A stretch of 64,000 bases of DNA from Paenibacillus polysaccharolyticus (GTDB taxonomy: Bacteria; Bacillota; Bacilli; Paenibacillales; Paenibacillaceae): NCBI RefSeq assembly GCF_900102085.1, contig NZ_FMVM01000024.1, forward strand, positions 1 through 64,000, written 5' to 3'. Below are positions 7,354 to 16,360 of this stretch, piece by piece. Under the pieces are notes generated by a model. It worked only from the letters and a program-made list of their open reading frames with translations, was not told the origin of the DNA and ran no database searches. How positions within the stretch are numbered: position 1 is the stretch's first letter; each line of letters opens with the position of its first letter. The position numbers and the translations under genes are program-made.

Positions 7354-9957
7354 TTAGCGCTGGCGTCTTGGGGGACGCCGGGCCAGACGAAGTGCCCGAC
7401 GCAAGAAATCGAGACTGTCTGCACGCAGCGGACGGTCTGGCCCGTATAGCAGCCGCTCCCAGTCGGCTGCAAAGCGCGCGATGTCCGCGCCGTCCGTGCC
7501 TGCGGCCACGGCGGGTGACGCTGCGTATTCCCGCAGCGTCATGCCCGGCGGCCGCGGGCCGTACCGGCGCGCAAGCGCGTGCCAGACCGGAGCGGCAGCA
7601 TGCAGCAGCCGCTCGCGGTCCGGGAAGCTGCTGCGCGGCCACGCCAGCAGCAGCCCAAGCCGCAGCGCGGGGCGAAGCCGCCGCGTGCAGGCCCATGCAG
7701 CGGCGCACAGCAGCGCCGCTGCCGCAAGTGCCGTCGCGGCCGGCCACGGCGCCGCGACAAGGGCACGTGCGTGCGCGGCAAGCCACGCGCCCGCACGCTC
7801 CAGCCCGCTGCCTGCATCCGGCAGCGGGGCTTCGTCGCCTGGCTGTGCCGAGGCGACCCCTGCGGCGCTGGCATCGACAGCCTGCGCCGAATCAAACCCC
7901 GGCGTAGCCTCAAACGGCACCCAGCCCACGCCGGGAAAATACACCTCCACCCAGGAATGGGCATCCCCCTGGGTGACAACCACTTGCCCCGGGTTCTGCG
8001 GGTCCGCCTGTCCTGGGGCGTAGCCTTTCACCCAACGTGCCGGTATCCCTTCGGCACGAAGTAACACAACCATGGCGGTGGAAAAATGGTTACAATACCC
8101 CGCACGGGTCACAAACAGAAAATCATCCACAAAATCCGTCCCTCGTGGCGGCATTCGGGTATCCAGCGAGTAACGGGCATTCGCTTTCAGATAACTGCGC
8201 ACGGCCTGCACAGCATCATACCGTGTTGTACTTGAACCGATGATCTCGGTAGCAAGGTCCCTTACCCTTTGCGGAAGTGTATCCGGAAGCTGTAGATCCT
8301 TTCGGCGAATAGAGGCAGGATCGGATGTATTTTTCCCGCCAGCATGATTCTGTTCGCTCACGCTAGAGTCCTTGCCTTCCTTGGCAGTACTCTTCCCATC
8401 CAATCCTGCACGTTGCCGAAGCTGTTCCGGTGTCACATTCGGCACCATCACATCTACCGTATAATGCTGGACAAGCTCATTCCTGTCCCTTCCTCCTGCA
8501 AGCCACAAGGTGCCCGTATCTTCATTAGAGAGCAGTCGCTTCTCATTCTTTTTATTAAGGACATCACCATCTTGAAAAGACAAACTTACCGGTAACCCTC
8601 CCGTAAAAAGTGGATTCGGACCACGCCACTCCCGTTCCATCGTGATGATCTGACGAACACGCTGCCAGTACGGATGCTCCTCCCATCCATCGGAACGTAG
8701 CAGATCCGATGAGTTAACATAACGGAAGCGCTGCTCCGTATCACTCCAGGCACTGCCATTGTAGTAAGAACGGGTCTCCCCACGCCAATACGTAGAGACA
8801 GGCGTTTTCGCTAAAAATACAGGTTCATTCCCTTGTACCAGAGGTGCCCCCATAGGTGCATCAACGGTGCTATATCCCGTCACACTCAGAGAAGCCGGTA
8901 CACTGCCTGAAGGAATGTATCCTGCCCATCTAGCCAAACGTTCGACCGTATCCATAACAGAGAGTTGTCCGGCAGGCAACACAACACTGAGCCGTGCAGG
9001 AAGTGTAGATATCAACACCACACAGACCGCCGTGCCCACAGATACAGCCATCCAATATAGATAAATCTTACTCCGTATCCGATGAGCGCTGTTCTTTTTA
9101 CTTCGTGCCGCCTTGTTGTGAGTGTTTGGATGTACACCTTGGTTTTCGCCTTGGTTTGTAATCTGGTGTTTACTTTGCTTTATGCCCTGGTTTGCACCTT
9201 CGTTTGTACCTTGTTTTATACCTTGAAGTACACCTTGGATCATGCCTCGATTTTCAGTTTCATGTGCAATTTTCTGATCCTGCGCATTCCGTTCATGACC
9301 TGTGCCTTCCGAAAGGCGCAGCAGGTGAAGCATGCCCTGAATGCACAGCAGCCAGCATACCGAACGAACCACCGAGCCATAAGCATCATATCCGACAACA
9401 GTCTCCAGCAGGATCAGATAAACTAATGTTCCCGTGCCAAACAGAGATATGCTACGACGAAGCAATACCAGGTACTGTACCGAGGCGAGTAGCATGCTCC
9501 AGCCGCACAACATAAATAACCCTCTGGTTTCCCTGCTTATCACACGAAAACGTCCTGTATCGATCCACTGTCCCAGATCAGCATTAAGTATCCCCGGGTA
9601 GGATAAGCCCCATTCGATCGGATGACTGCCCCCGTACATTACACACAGTGCAACGTATATCATAGGGATGCGTAGCGTAATACTGGCCATCCAGCCTGTA
9701 CGCAGCAGGCCAACGGATAGAAGGATGGCTGAATAGCCAACCATGACAGCCGAAAATCGCTCACTGCCTGCTTGACCATCAGATGTCACAGGATCTATCC
9801 ATTCCATGCACAATACGAGCAATCCCGCTGTGATAAGCCATAGATATAACACAGGAGTTGTTAGATACATAGACGAAAATAACGGCGAATTCAATTCCGA
9901 TCGCTGTGTCTGCACTGCCTGTGCAGACAGAACTGCAGATTCGGGCTGCTGTTTCAT
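7354..9957 (-). CDS. membrane transglutaminase-like protein (DUF3488 / transglutaminase core / DUF4129)
   Basis: About 867 residues. Several N-terminal membrane segments precede a long extracytoplasmic part with a transglutaminase-like core: the Cys in GYCNHFSTAMV (~residue 623) and the His in GDAHSWVEV (~666), with Glu in PFEATPGF where many relatives have Asp. A last membrane segment and a C-terminal DUF4129-type region follow. The frame opens upstream at 10035, but the ATG at 9957 (MKQQPESA) has a GGGAG site and lies directly after the DUF58 stop, so I prefer it. Last gene of a MoxR/DUF58/transglutaminase operon. A Gln/Asn/Gly-rich tract (residues ~235-280) may be a linker. The 3' third is extremely GC rich (47 of 60 bases at 7681-7740) compared with 27 of 60 at 9061-9120. 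The biochemical role is not established. Confidence 0.9.
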   Translation of the reverse strand: MKQQPESAVLSAQAVQTQRSELNSPLFSSMYLTTPVLYLWLITAGLLVLCMEWIDPVTSDGQAGSERFSAVMVGYSAILLSVGLLRTGWMASITLRIPMIYVALCVMYGGSHPIEWGLSYPGILNADLGQWIDTGRFRVISRETRGLFMLCGWSMLLASVQYLVLLRRSISLFGTGTLVYLILLETVVGYDAYGSVVRSVCWLLCIQGMLHLLRLSEGTGHERNAQDQKIAHETENRGMIQGVLQGIKQGTNEGANQGIKQSKHQITNQGENQGVHPNTHNKAARSKKNSAHRIRSKIYLYWMAVSVGTAVCVVLISTLPARLSVVLPAGQLSVMDTVERLARWAGYIPSGSVPASLSVTGYSTVDAPMGAPLVQGNEPVFLAKTPVSTYWRGETRSYYNGSAWSDTEQRFRYVNSSDLLRSDGWEEHPYWQRVRQIITMEREWRGPNPLFTGGLPVSLSFQDGDVLNKKNEKRLLSNEDTGTLWLAGGRDRNELVQHYTVDVMVPNVTPEQLRQRAGLDGKSTAKEGKDSSVSEQNHAGGKNTSDPASIRRKDLQLPDTLPQRVRDLATEIIGSSTTRYDAVQAVRSYLKANARYSLDTRMPPRGTDFVDDFLFVTRAGYCNHFSTAMVVLLRAEGIPARWVKGYAPGQADPQNPGQVVVTQGDAHSWVEVYFPGVGWVPFEATPGFDSAQAVDASAAGVASAQPGDEAPLPDAGSGLERAGAWLAAHARALVAAPWPAATALAAAALLCAAAWACTRRLRPALRLGLLLAWPRSSFPDRERLLHAAAPVWHALARRYGPRPPGMTLREYAASPAVAAGTDGADIARFAADWERLLYGPDRPLRADSLDFLRRALRLARRPPRRQR

Positions 9958-9958
9958 T

Positions 9959-11344
9959 TTATGCTCCCACATCAACAATCCCTGCCTTTCCGCCATGCCA
10001 AGACCCAACGGTTCCAACAGACTCCTGATAGACAATCTTTACCCCTTTGGATACAAGGCGTTCAGTCCATGATTGCGAACGGCTCGCCTGTACAACTGAC
10101 GAATTCAACACAGCCGATGTTCCGAATTGTTCCTTCCCGTCACCCGCCGTGCCTCTCATCTGTCCGTTCATGGATAGATAGACTCTCGCCTGGAAGCCAA
10201 GTGCTGACGCATATTCAAGCCATGCAACCAATCGTTCATCCAGCTGTCCGGTAAAGACCAGAATACTTGACCCGTATGGAAGATGCTCCAGTCTGTCAAC
10301 GCCAAGTCGTTCGCCAACTAATCCCTGTTCCTGATGCAAACGTGCATAAGCAAGCCGTCTTAACGCACAGTCCACACTGTCGGCTTGTTGCCCATGAACA
10401 CTCCGGATTCCACCAGCTTCATTACGACTACGGTTTGTTTGTGCTTCATGCCTTGCGTCCTTTTCTAACGGCATGTCCTGTTTACTTGCCAGCTCATCTC
10501 CACTCAACCAAAGCTCACAAGGCATTTGTGCATCTGTTGCCTCACGTACCCAACTCGCCGCACCGAGCACTGCTCGTTCGAACACTTCCTGACTTTCCTG
10601 ACTACGTTCTCCCGCCCCAACCCCCTCATATCCTGAGCACTCTTCGTATACCATGATTGCGAGTGAGGTACTTTGCGGCATATCAGGAAGCAGCGTATGC
10701 AACTTTCCGCTTCTCGCTGAGCTTTTCCAATGAATTCGGTTAAACGAATCCCCCTGTTGATATTCACGAATTTCTATTCCTGGTATACCTTGCAATGGAT
10801 GTTGCACTCCCACGCCTTCGCCATGATCCGTCCAGACTTCCGGCCAGATTGATGTTGCAGCATTCCCGGTCCCGGGCACCACCACAACAGGCTCTTCACC
10901 CTTAATTGTGGTGTAGGCTCTGCTCCACCCAAAAATATCCCCCCAGTATACTCGCCCTTCCTGCCAAGCATGTACTCCTCGGGTAAGACCTGTTATCTCA
11001 TACTGATAAGACCATCGTCTTTTCAAGCCTGGAAAAAGCAATTTACGATGTATACCCCCAGGGGTGTTATCGCATACCACGAGCCATAATAGTGGAAGCG
11101 GACACCTCATCTGTAACTCAACCCGGACGCGGATACTTTCTCCTGCTGTGATCTGCCCTTGTCGTAAGTGTCTGTTGATAACAATCTGACGGGGACCAAA
11201 CACTCGCAGGAGTATTCCATATATCACAACAAGCACGGATACCGTTGCCAAGAACAACGCTGATTTTCCACCATGCCAGAAATAGAGACCACCCAGAAGA
11301 ACAGCCATTAACATATGAGCTATACTTCCGCGAAACCCTCTCAT
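9959..11344 (-). CDS. DUF58 domain-containing membrane protein
   Basis: A 461-residue protein with two N-terminal membrane segments (residues ~8-48), a beta-rich region and the DUF58 signature REYQQGDSFNRIHWKSSARS near residue 200. DUF58 proteins usually sit downstream of a MoxR ATPase, as here, and resemble von Willebrand A-type metal-binding folds. The start ATG overlaps the stop of the MoxR gene (ATGA), indicating coupled translation. Middle gene of the operon ending with the transglutaminase. Longer than many DUF58 proteins because of a polar stretch at ~285-325. Confidence 0.92.
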   Translation of the reverse strand: MRGFRGSIAHMLMAVLLGGLYFWHGGKSALFLATVSVLVVIYGILLRVFGPRQIVINRHLRQGQITAGESIRVRVELQMRCPLPLLWLVVCDNTPGGIHRKLLFPGLKRRWSYQYEITGLTRGVHAWQEGRVYWGDIFGWSRAYTTIKGEEPVVVVPGTGNAATSIWPEVWTDHGEGVGVQHPLQGIPGIEIREYQQGDSFNRIHWKSSARSGKLHTLLPDMPQSTSLAIMVYEECSGYEGVGAGERSQESQEVFERAVLGAASWVREATDAQMPCELWLSGDELASKQDMPLEKDARHEAQTNRSRNEAGGIRSVHGQQADSVDCALRRLAYARLHQEQGLVGERLGVDRLEHLPYGSSILVFTGQLDERLVAWLEYASALGFQARVYLSMNGQMRGTAGDGKEQFGTSAVLNSSVVQASRSQSWTERLVSKGVKIVYQESVGTVGSWHGGKAGIVDVGA

Positions 11345-12342
11345 GCGCGTCGTCCCCTTCCCTGCCCACTCATCTGCACGGGTACAGGCACAGACGACAA
11401 CACTTCACGGATGACTTGCTCTTGCACTGCGCTTCCGTCCGCTCTGTTCATTGATTTCAACTGAATTCGGTGGGCGAGAACCGGTACAGCGAGGGATTGC
11501 ACATCATCCGGCACAACGTAACTGCGACCTTGTAAGTAGGCATAAGCCTGCACAGCCGTCATCCAGGCCAGCGTTCCCCGGGGACTGATGCCCAGTCTTA
11601 CGGCGTCATGACTTCTCGTAGCCACAGCGACAGCGACAAGATATTGCTTGATCACGGCATCCACATGTACCTGCCTCACTTCACGTTGCATGGCCACCAC
11701 TTCTTCAGCCAGCATAATCGGACGCATGTTCTCCAGCATATCCTTGCTACGCTCACGAGAAAGCAGTTCTACCTCCTGCTCCGGCTCAGGATATCCCAGT
11801 GTAATCCGCATCATGAAGCGATCCAACTGTGCTTCCGGCAAACGATAGGTGCCTTCAAACTGCAACGGGTTCTGTGTTGCAAGCAGCAGAAACGGCTTCG
11901 GCAATACGTGAGTTGTGCCGTCTACGGTCACACTGCGTTCCTCCATGGCTTCCAATAACGAAGACTGTGTACGGGGAGATGCCCGATTAATCTCATCCGC
12001 AAGCACGATATTGTTCATCAGCGGCCCCGGTCTGAAGCTGAACTCTCCTGTAGGGGCGTGATATATAGATACACCCGTCACATCGGCTGGCATGACATCG
12101 GATGTACATTGAATGCGCCCCATCGCACAGCTTAATGATGAAGCCACGGTGCGAATCAGCATCGTTTTTCCTGTACCCGGTACATCCTCCAACAGAACAT
12201 GGCCTTCACTAAGCATTGCAGCAATGATATATTGAATTTCCTGTTTCTTGCCAATGATTACATCAGCAATTCGATTGCTGAGCCTTTTTAACAGTTCGGT
12301 AGCATGATCATGCTCTATTCGCACTCTGGTCATCTGAACCAC
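11341..12342 (-). CDS. MoxR family AAA+ ATPase
   Basis: A 333-residue MoxR-type AAA+ chaperone. It has Walker A (EDVPGTGKT, ~55), Walker B (LADEIN, ~113), the sensor region ATQNPLQFEGTYRLPEAQLDRF and a C-terminal lid with SPRGTLAWMTAVQAYA. MoxR ATPases are thought to help mature metal- or vWA-containing partners, here the DUF58 protein whose gene overlaps by 4 bp. The start is uncertain: the GTG at 12342 lies only 3 nt from AGGAG, while the ATG at 12333 has 12 nt spacing. First gene of the operon. Confidence 0.93.
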   Translation of the reverse strand: MVQMTRVRIEHDHATELLKRLSNRIADVIIGKKQEIQYIIAAMLSEGHVLLEDVPGTGKTMLIRTVASSLSCAMGRIQCTSDVMPADVTGVSIYHAPTGEFSFRPGPLMNNIVLADEINRASPRTQSSLLEAMEERSVTVDGTTHVLPKPFLLLATQNPLQFEGTYRLPEAQLDRFMMRITLGYPEPEQEVELLSRERSKDMLENMRPIMLAEEVVAMQREVRQVHVDAVIKQYLVAVAVATRSHDAVRLGISPRGTLAWMTAVQAYAYLQGRSYVVPDDVQSLAVPVLAHRIQLKSMNRADGSAVQEQVIREVLSSVPVPVQMSGQGRGRRA

Positions 12343-12359
12343 ACTCTCCTTCCTTGCCT

Positions 12360-12391
12360 ATGAATCGTAATTATCATAATCTATGATTCAT
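12360..12391. promoter_or_regulatory. inverted repeat upstream of the MoxR operon
   Basis: ATGAATC (12360-12366) and GATTCAT (12385-12391) form a 7 bp inverted repeat with an A/T-rich centre, 18 nt upstream of the MoxR start. It could be an operator or a weak hairpin after the deacetylase gene. No T run follows, so it is not a good terminator. Confidence 0.3.
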
Positions 12392-12437
12392 TGTTGCCCG
12401 GAAGTAGAGAGAATAGTCAGATAAACTGCTGTTTCTT

Positions 12438-13742
12438 TCAAATTATGCTATAAAAATGTCCATGCTCCATAGACGTCCAAGGTGGCTCCACGGTGATTAC
12501 CCACTCACTGTCCTTGGATTGGACTGTATACTGCTTTGCTCCAAGCTGCTCTATCAAATCACCTGCTGACACCCAGATCGTGCCTTCACGGCTCTCCATC
12601 ACAGCTTGAACCGTCAGGCCATCCTGATCATGCAATCGCTTGGACGTCAATGTACCCATCGCCGGGTTAATTTGGACTATGCGATCTTTCCACCATGTGG
12701 TTGCAGTACCTGAGGTTTGATCCCAGCTTATACTGCCTTCCAGCTGGTTCATATAACTTCGCAAGGGAACCATTATCGTCTGGTCTTTGAAGCGATATTC
12801 GTCCGGCTTGAGTTCGACGGTCATATATCCCAATTCAATTTTGAGCGGTTTGGCTACGATCCATTGCGCAGCGTTTGCGTTTACATGTTTGGCAATCCAG
12901 CTAGCAGATGGAGACTGGCGAACCTTATATTTCACCGCAGGTTTGACCTGGAATTGAACAGGTTTGTCTGAAGCCTGCATCACTTCAAAACGGTACCCCT
13001 GCTGTTTGTAGTATTGAATGATATCCGGCAGTGCCTTTACTGTCTCGGCATGCGCACCTCCATCATGCATCAGCACAACAGCAGAAGACATTCCTGCTGG
13101 CACATCTGTTGCACGAGCGACAATGTCGCTAGCGGGCACATTTCTCCGCTTGGAATCACCGCTGTCTACGTTCCAGTCCATGACAGCGTATCCTCCCTTT
13201 TTCAACAGATCAAAATACGTATGATCAAAATGTCCGTATGTTCCACCAGGCGCTCTGACAAGTGCAGGACGAGAGCCTACAATGTTGTTAATGATATCTT
13301 CCGTGCGCTTAATCTGCTGCCAGAACGTTTCAAAGTTCCGGTACAACTCGTTATATTCATGGTTATATGTATGATTGCCGATGGCATGTCCTTCACTTAC
13401 GATTCGTTTGATCATTCCCGGCATACGTTCTGCATGCTCTCCCAGCACATAAAAAGTAGCAGGAACATGCTCATCGCGTAAAATATTCAATACCTCAGAC
13501 GTATGTTTGCCCGGGCCATCGTCAAAGCTCAAATAGACAACCTTGTCTGATGTTTTACTTTTCCCCGCTGCTGCGGCAGACGGCACGCTTGCTCCGAACA
13601 TATCTGTCAGCAGTAATGTAGCGAGAGTGAACCATATCGATAAACACTTCCACATACGTACCTTCCTACAGGAACGAGTTGAAGTTTGCTGCTCCATAAG
13701 TTGCCCATTTCGTTGCATCATTTCGTGAGATTCCTGCGCCAT
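12438..13742 (-). CDS. membrane-anchored or secreted polysaccharide deacetylase with copper-amine-oxidase-N-like tail
   Basis: About 434 residues. A cytoplasmic stretch of ~35 residues precedes a membrane segment or signal sequence ending SAAAAG, then a NodB domain. The NodB motifs are SFDDGPGKHT (catalytic Asp and metal Asp), HTYNH (metal His pair), RAPGG, DWNVDSGD and LMHDG, all intact. This indicates a metal-dependent deacetylase of peptidoglycan or another amino-sugar polymer at the cell surface. The C-terminal ~150 residues resemble the copper amine oxidase N-like stalk domain common in Paenibacillus secreted proteins. The ATG at 13742 follows GGAGGG; an in-frame GTG lies at 13763. Transcribed toward the MoxR operon but separated by 95 bp. 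Confidence 0.92.
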   Translation of the reverse strand: MAQESHEMMQRNGQLMEQQTSTRSCRKVRMWKCLSIWFTLATLLLTDMFGASVPSAAAAGKSKTSDKVVYLSFDDGPGKHTSEVLNILRDEHVPATFYVLGEHAERMPGMIKRIVSEGHAIGNHTYNHEYNELYRNFETFWQQIKRTEDIINNIVGSRPALVRAPGGTYGHFDHTYFDLLKKGGYAVMDWNVDSGDSKRRNVPASDIVARATDVPAGMSSAVVLMHDGGAHAETVKALPDIIQYYKQQGYRFEVMQASDKPVQFQVKPAVKYKVRQSPSASWIAKHVNANAAQWIVAKPLKIELGYMTVELKPDEYRFKDQTIMVPLRSYMNQLEGSISWDQTSGTATTWWKDRIVQINPAMGTLTSKRLHDQDGLTVQAVMESREGTIWVSAGDLIEQLGAKQYTVQSKDSEWVITVEPPWTSMEHGHFYSII

Positions 13743-13994
13743 TTGTAATTCACCCTCCAGCACTCTATTGAATTTGCTGATAGACTTCAGCAGATTTGTT
13801 AGAATTATATGGAGGCAGATCGCAAAAAAGACATCATTTTATCTATTATTTTGCAACAAATAACCTTGGCTTCGATATGGGATTATTGATTCTTAATCAG
13901 CAATTCGGTAGCATTAGGAAATAACGAACATGAAACGGGCAACCAACTACTTCTAAAGCCTGATTCATATGACACCATCAGGAGTGTGAATCTA

Positions 13995-14651
13995 TTGGAA
14001 TTACTTGAGAAGGTCCAGCAGCTATTTGGGTCTTACGGATACAGTGTATTGTTCTTCGGCCTGCTACTGGAGTTTATTGCACTTCCCTTCCCAGGCGAAA
14101 CGACGATGGCATATGCGGGTTATTTGTCCTACAGAGGTCAGCTTGATTTCGGTACACTTGTCGTCTTAGCGTTTCTCGGGACAACGATTGGCATGACTAT
14201 TACGTATTTCATCGGAGCCAAAGCCGGTCTACCTTTTATTGTGAAGTATGGAAGATGGTTTTTACTTAAACCGGACAAGCTGGACAAAACGCAAAAATGG
14301 TTTGCTAAGTATGGATACGGTCTGATTTTTATCGGATATTTCATTCCAGGTGTTCGTCATTTCACAGGGTATTTCTCTGGTATTGCTGCAATTCCGTTTC
14401 GCAAATTCGCCCTATATGCTTACTCTGGAGCCTTGTTCTGGGTTGTGTTATTCCTTGGGATCGGTAAGGTGTTCGGTCCTAGCTGGAGCGCTGTATTCAC
14501 ACTCGCTCATCAATATACAGCATACATTCTTGCCCTAGTTGCATTGCTTGTGATTGCTGGCATCGTCTATCGTTACTGCAACGCCTTGTTCGCTCGTTCC
14601 CGTCGCAAGCATTCCCCCGCTCGTCAGCGTCAAAAACAAAATGCGGACTAA
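13995..14651 (+). CDS. DedA family membrane protein
   Basis: About 218 residues with five or so membrane segments and family motifs: EFIALPFPGETTMAYAGYL near the start, YFIGAKAG and the block FIGYFIPGVRHFTGYFSG. DedA proteins are lipid scramblases or transporters needed for undecaprenyl-phosphate or phospholipid recycling; the exact substrate here is unknown. I prefer the TTG at 13995, which has AGGAG 10 nt upstream. The in-frame GTG at 13986 lies almost on top of that site. Divergent from the deacetylase gene, with its own terminator. Confidence 0.92.
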   Translation: MELLEKVQQLFGSYGYSVLFFGLLLEFIALPFPGETTMAYAGYLSYRGQLDFGTLVVLAFLGTTIGMTITYFIGAKAGLPFIVKYGRWFLLKPDKLDKTQKWFAKYGYGLIFIGYFIPGVRHFTGYFSGIAAIPFRKFALYAYSGALFWVVLFLGIGKVFGPSWSAVFTLAHQYTAYILALVALLVIAGIVYRYCNALFARSRRKHSPARQRQKQNAD

Positions 14652-14681
14652 TGATGAGTCCATCTCCCCTTTATAAATATA

Positions 14682-14709
14682 GAAGCCGTGAACATACGGC
14701 TTCTTTTTG
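14682..14709 (+). terminator. terminator of the DedA gene
   Basis: GAAGCCGT / ACGGCTTC stem with a short loop and a T5 tract, 30 nt after the stop codon. Confidence 0.85.
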
Positions 14710-14759
14710 TTTGCTTTTATTGGGATATGAAGACCAGATATCCTTTCATTCATATTTTT

Positions 14760-14790
14760 TTCATAAACTAAAACACTCCCGGTCATACTA
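14760..14790 (+). promoter_or_regulatory. candidate forespore sigma-G promoter of germination operon 1
   Basis: TTCATA (14760-14765), 18 nt, CATACTA (14784-14790), about 35 nt before the gerA-type start. CATACTA matches the sigma-G -10 consensus and TTCATA fits the loose -35 (gHATR). Expression of germinant receptors in the forespore under sigma-G is known in Bacillus. Confidence 0.55.
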
Positions 14791-14825
14791 CTTGCAAATA
14801 AAGGATGTTTGAGGGGGAGACATGG

Positions 14826-16340
14826 ATGGCTACAGATACTCAAATTGCACACGAAACGCATGCCATTCATCCGGATCTGGCTGATAATATTGCTTATTGC
14901 AAAAAGATGATGGGGAATAGCAATGACTTGATGATTCGTCCATTACAAAGCCTGCACAAATGGCCTTCGATGCTGTTATACATTGATGGGCTTGTCGATA
15001 CACAGGTGATCAATCAGGCTGTCCTGCAACCCTTGATGCAAGTGCGTAACTTGCCTGATTTCTCAGCGGACGATGAACACCTGAGCTATCTTCAGAACGA
15101 TGTTCTTACCGCTAGCGAAGTGCTGTTCATTGATGATATGGATGATGTGTTGAAAGCGATGCTGGCCGGTGAAGTCATTCTGCTGCTGGACGGCTCTACT
15201 CGGGGACTCAAAATTGGCGCTGCCGGTTGGGAAGACCGTCCTGTAGGTGAACCCGTTTCTCAAACCGTTGTACGTGGTCCAATGGAAGGTTTTACGGAAA
15301 ATTTGCGTACGAATACCGCACTGATTCGCAAGCGTATTCGTGACCCGCAGCTTTGGATCGAGGAGCGTGAGATTGGACGTGTCACCAAAACTCGAGTGGC
15401 TGTCGTATATCTGGAACATACCGTCAATGAAGATGTCGTTGATGAGCTTCGCAGACGATTGGGTGAGATTGATATCGACAGTATTCTGGAGAGCGGGTAC
15501 ATCGAAGAACTTATTCAGGACAAAACCACGACAATCTTTCCGACAGTTTACAATAGCGAACGTCCAGATACGGTTTCTGCAGCACTGCTCGAAGGACGTG
15601 TTGCAATCATTATAGACGGTACACCCTTTGTACTGCTTGTGCCTGCATTATTCATGCACTTTTTTCAATCTCCTGAAGATTATTATCAGCGTGCTGACAT
15701 CAGCTCTCTTGTTCGCTTGTTGCGATATTTGTCGTTTCTGATTGCCATGCTAGCTCCATCCTTTTATATCGCTATTTCGACATTTCATCAGGAGATGTTA
15801 CCAACTACCTTGTTGATCAGTCTGGCTGCACAAAGAGAAGGCGTCCCCTTTCCAGCTTTTATTGAAGCCGTTCTGATGGAACTGACCTACGAAATTTTGC
15901 GAGAAGCGGGCATTCGAATTCCGAGAACGGTCGGACAGGCCGTATCCATCGTAGGCACACTTGTTATCGGGCAGGCCGCGGTAGAGGCAGGCGTTGTGTC
16001 TGCAGCGATGGTTATTATTGTTTCTATCACTGCCATTTCCAGCTATGTCATTCCGGAGAACGGATTATCTATTTCGGTTCGTATTTTGCGTTTTATTCTG
16101 ATGATAGCGGCGGCGGCGTTTGGTTTCTATGGCATTCTGATTGCACTGCTCATTACGCTAACTCATCTTTGCAGCTTGCGCTCTTTTGGGATCTCGTACA
16201 TGTCTCCTTTTGCACCCTTCATTAAGAATGATCTGAAAGATACGCTGTTCCGTGTTCCCTGGTCGCATATGAGAACTCGCCCATTATCAAACGGTACTTC
16301 GAACGTAACGAGGCAGAAACGTAAAAAAACCAAGCATTAG
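14826..16340 (+). CDS. spore germinant receptor A subunit (GerA family)
   Basis: About 504 residues. A soluble N-terminal region of ~290 residues (with VVRGPMEGFTENLRTNTAL and TIFPTVYNSERPD, both family motifs) precedes four to five membrane segments, including PRTVGQAVSIVGTLVIGQAA. It forms a germinant-gated complex in the spore inner membrane with the B and C subunits. The ATG at 14826 has a GGGGGAG site 6 nt upstream; an earlier in-frame ATG at 14805 has none. First gene of an A-C-D-B-B operon. Which germinant it senses cannot be told from sequence. Confidence 0.95.
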   Translation: MATDTQIAHETHAIHPDLADNIAYCKKMMGNSNDLMIRPLQSLHKWPSMLLYIDGLVDTQVINQAVLQPLMQVRNLPDFSADDEHLSYLQNDVLTASEVLFIDDMDDVLKAMLAGEVILLLDGSTRGLKIGAAGWEDRPVGEPVSQTVVRGPMEGFTENLRTNTALIRKRIRDPQLWIEEREIGRVTKTRVAVVYLEHTVNEDVVDELRRRLGEIDIDSILESGYIEELIQDKTTTIFPTVYNSERPDTVSAALLEGRVAIIIDGTPFVLLVPALFMHFFQSPEDYYQRADISSLVRLLRYLSFLIAMLAPSFYIAISTFHQEMLPTTLLISLAAQREGVPFPAFIEAVLMELTYEILREAGIRIPRTVGQAVSIVGTLVIGQAAVEAGVVSAAMVIIVSITAISSYVIPENGLSISVRILRFILMIAAAAFGFYGILIALLITLTHLCSLRSFGISYMSPFAPFIKNDLKDTLFRVPWSHMRTRPLSNGTSNVTRQKRKKTKH

Positions 16341-16360
16341 TGAAGGCAGGAGAAAAGGTT

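Noticed and set aside
7368..8064. Several long overlapping frames on both strands in the GC-rich end of the transglutaminase gene
   Set aside because: High GC removes stop codons in all frames; only the annotated frame continues a recognisable domain order and follows the operon.
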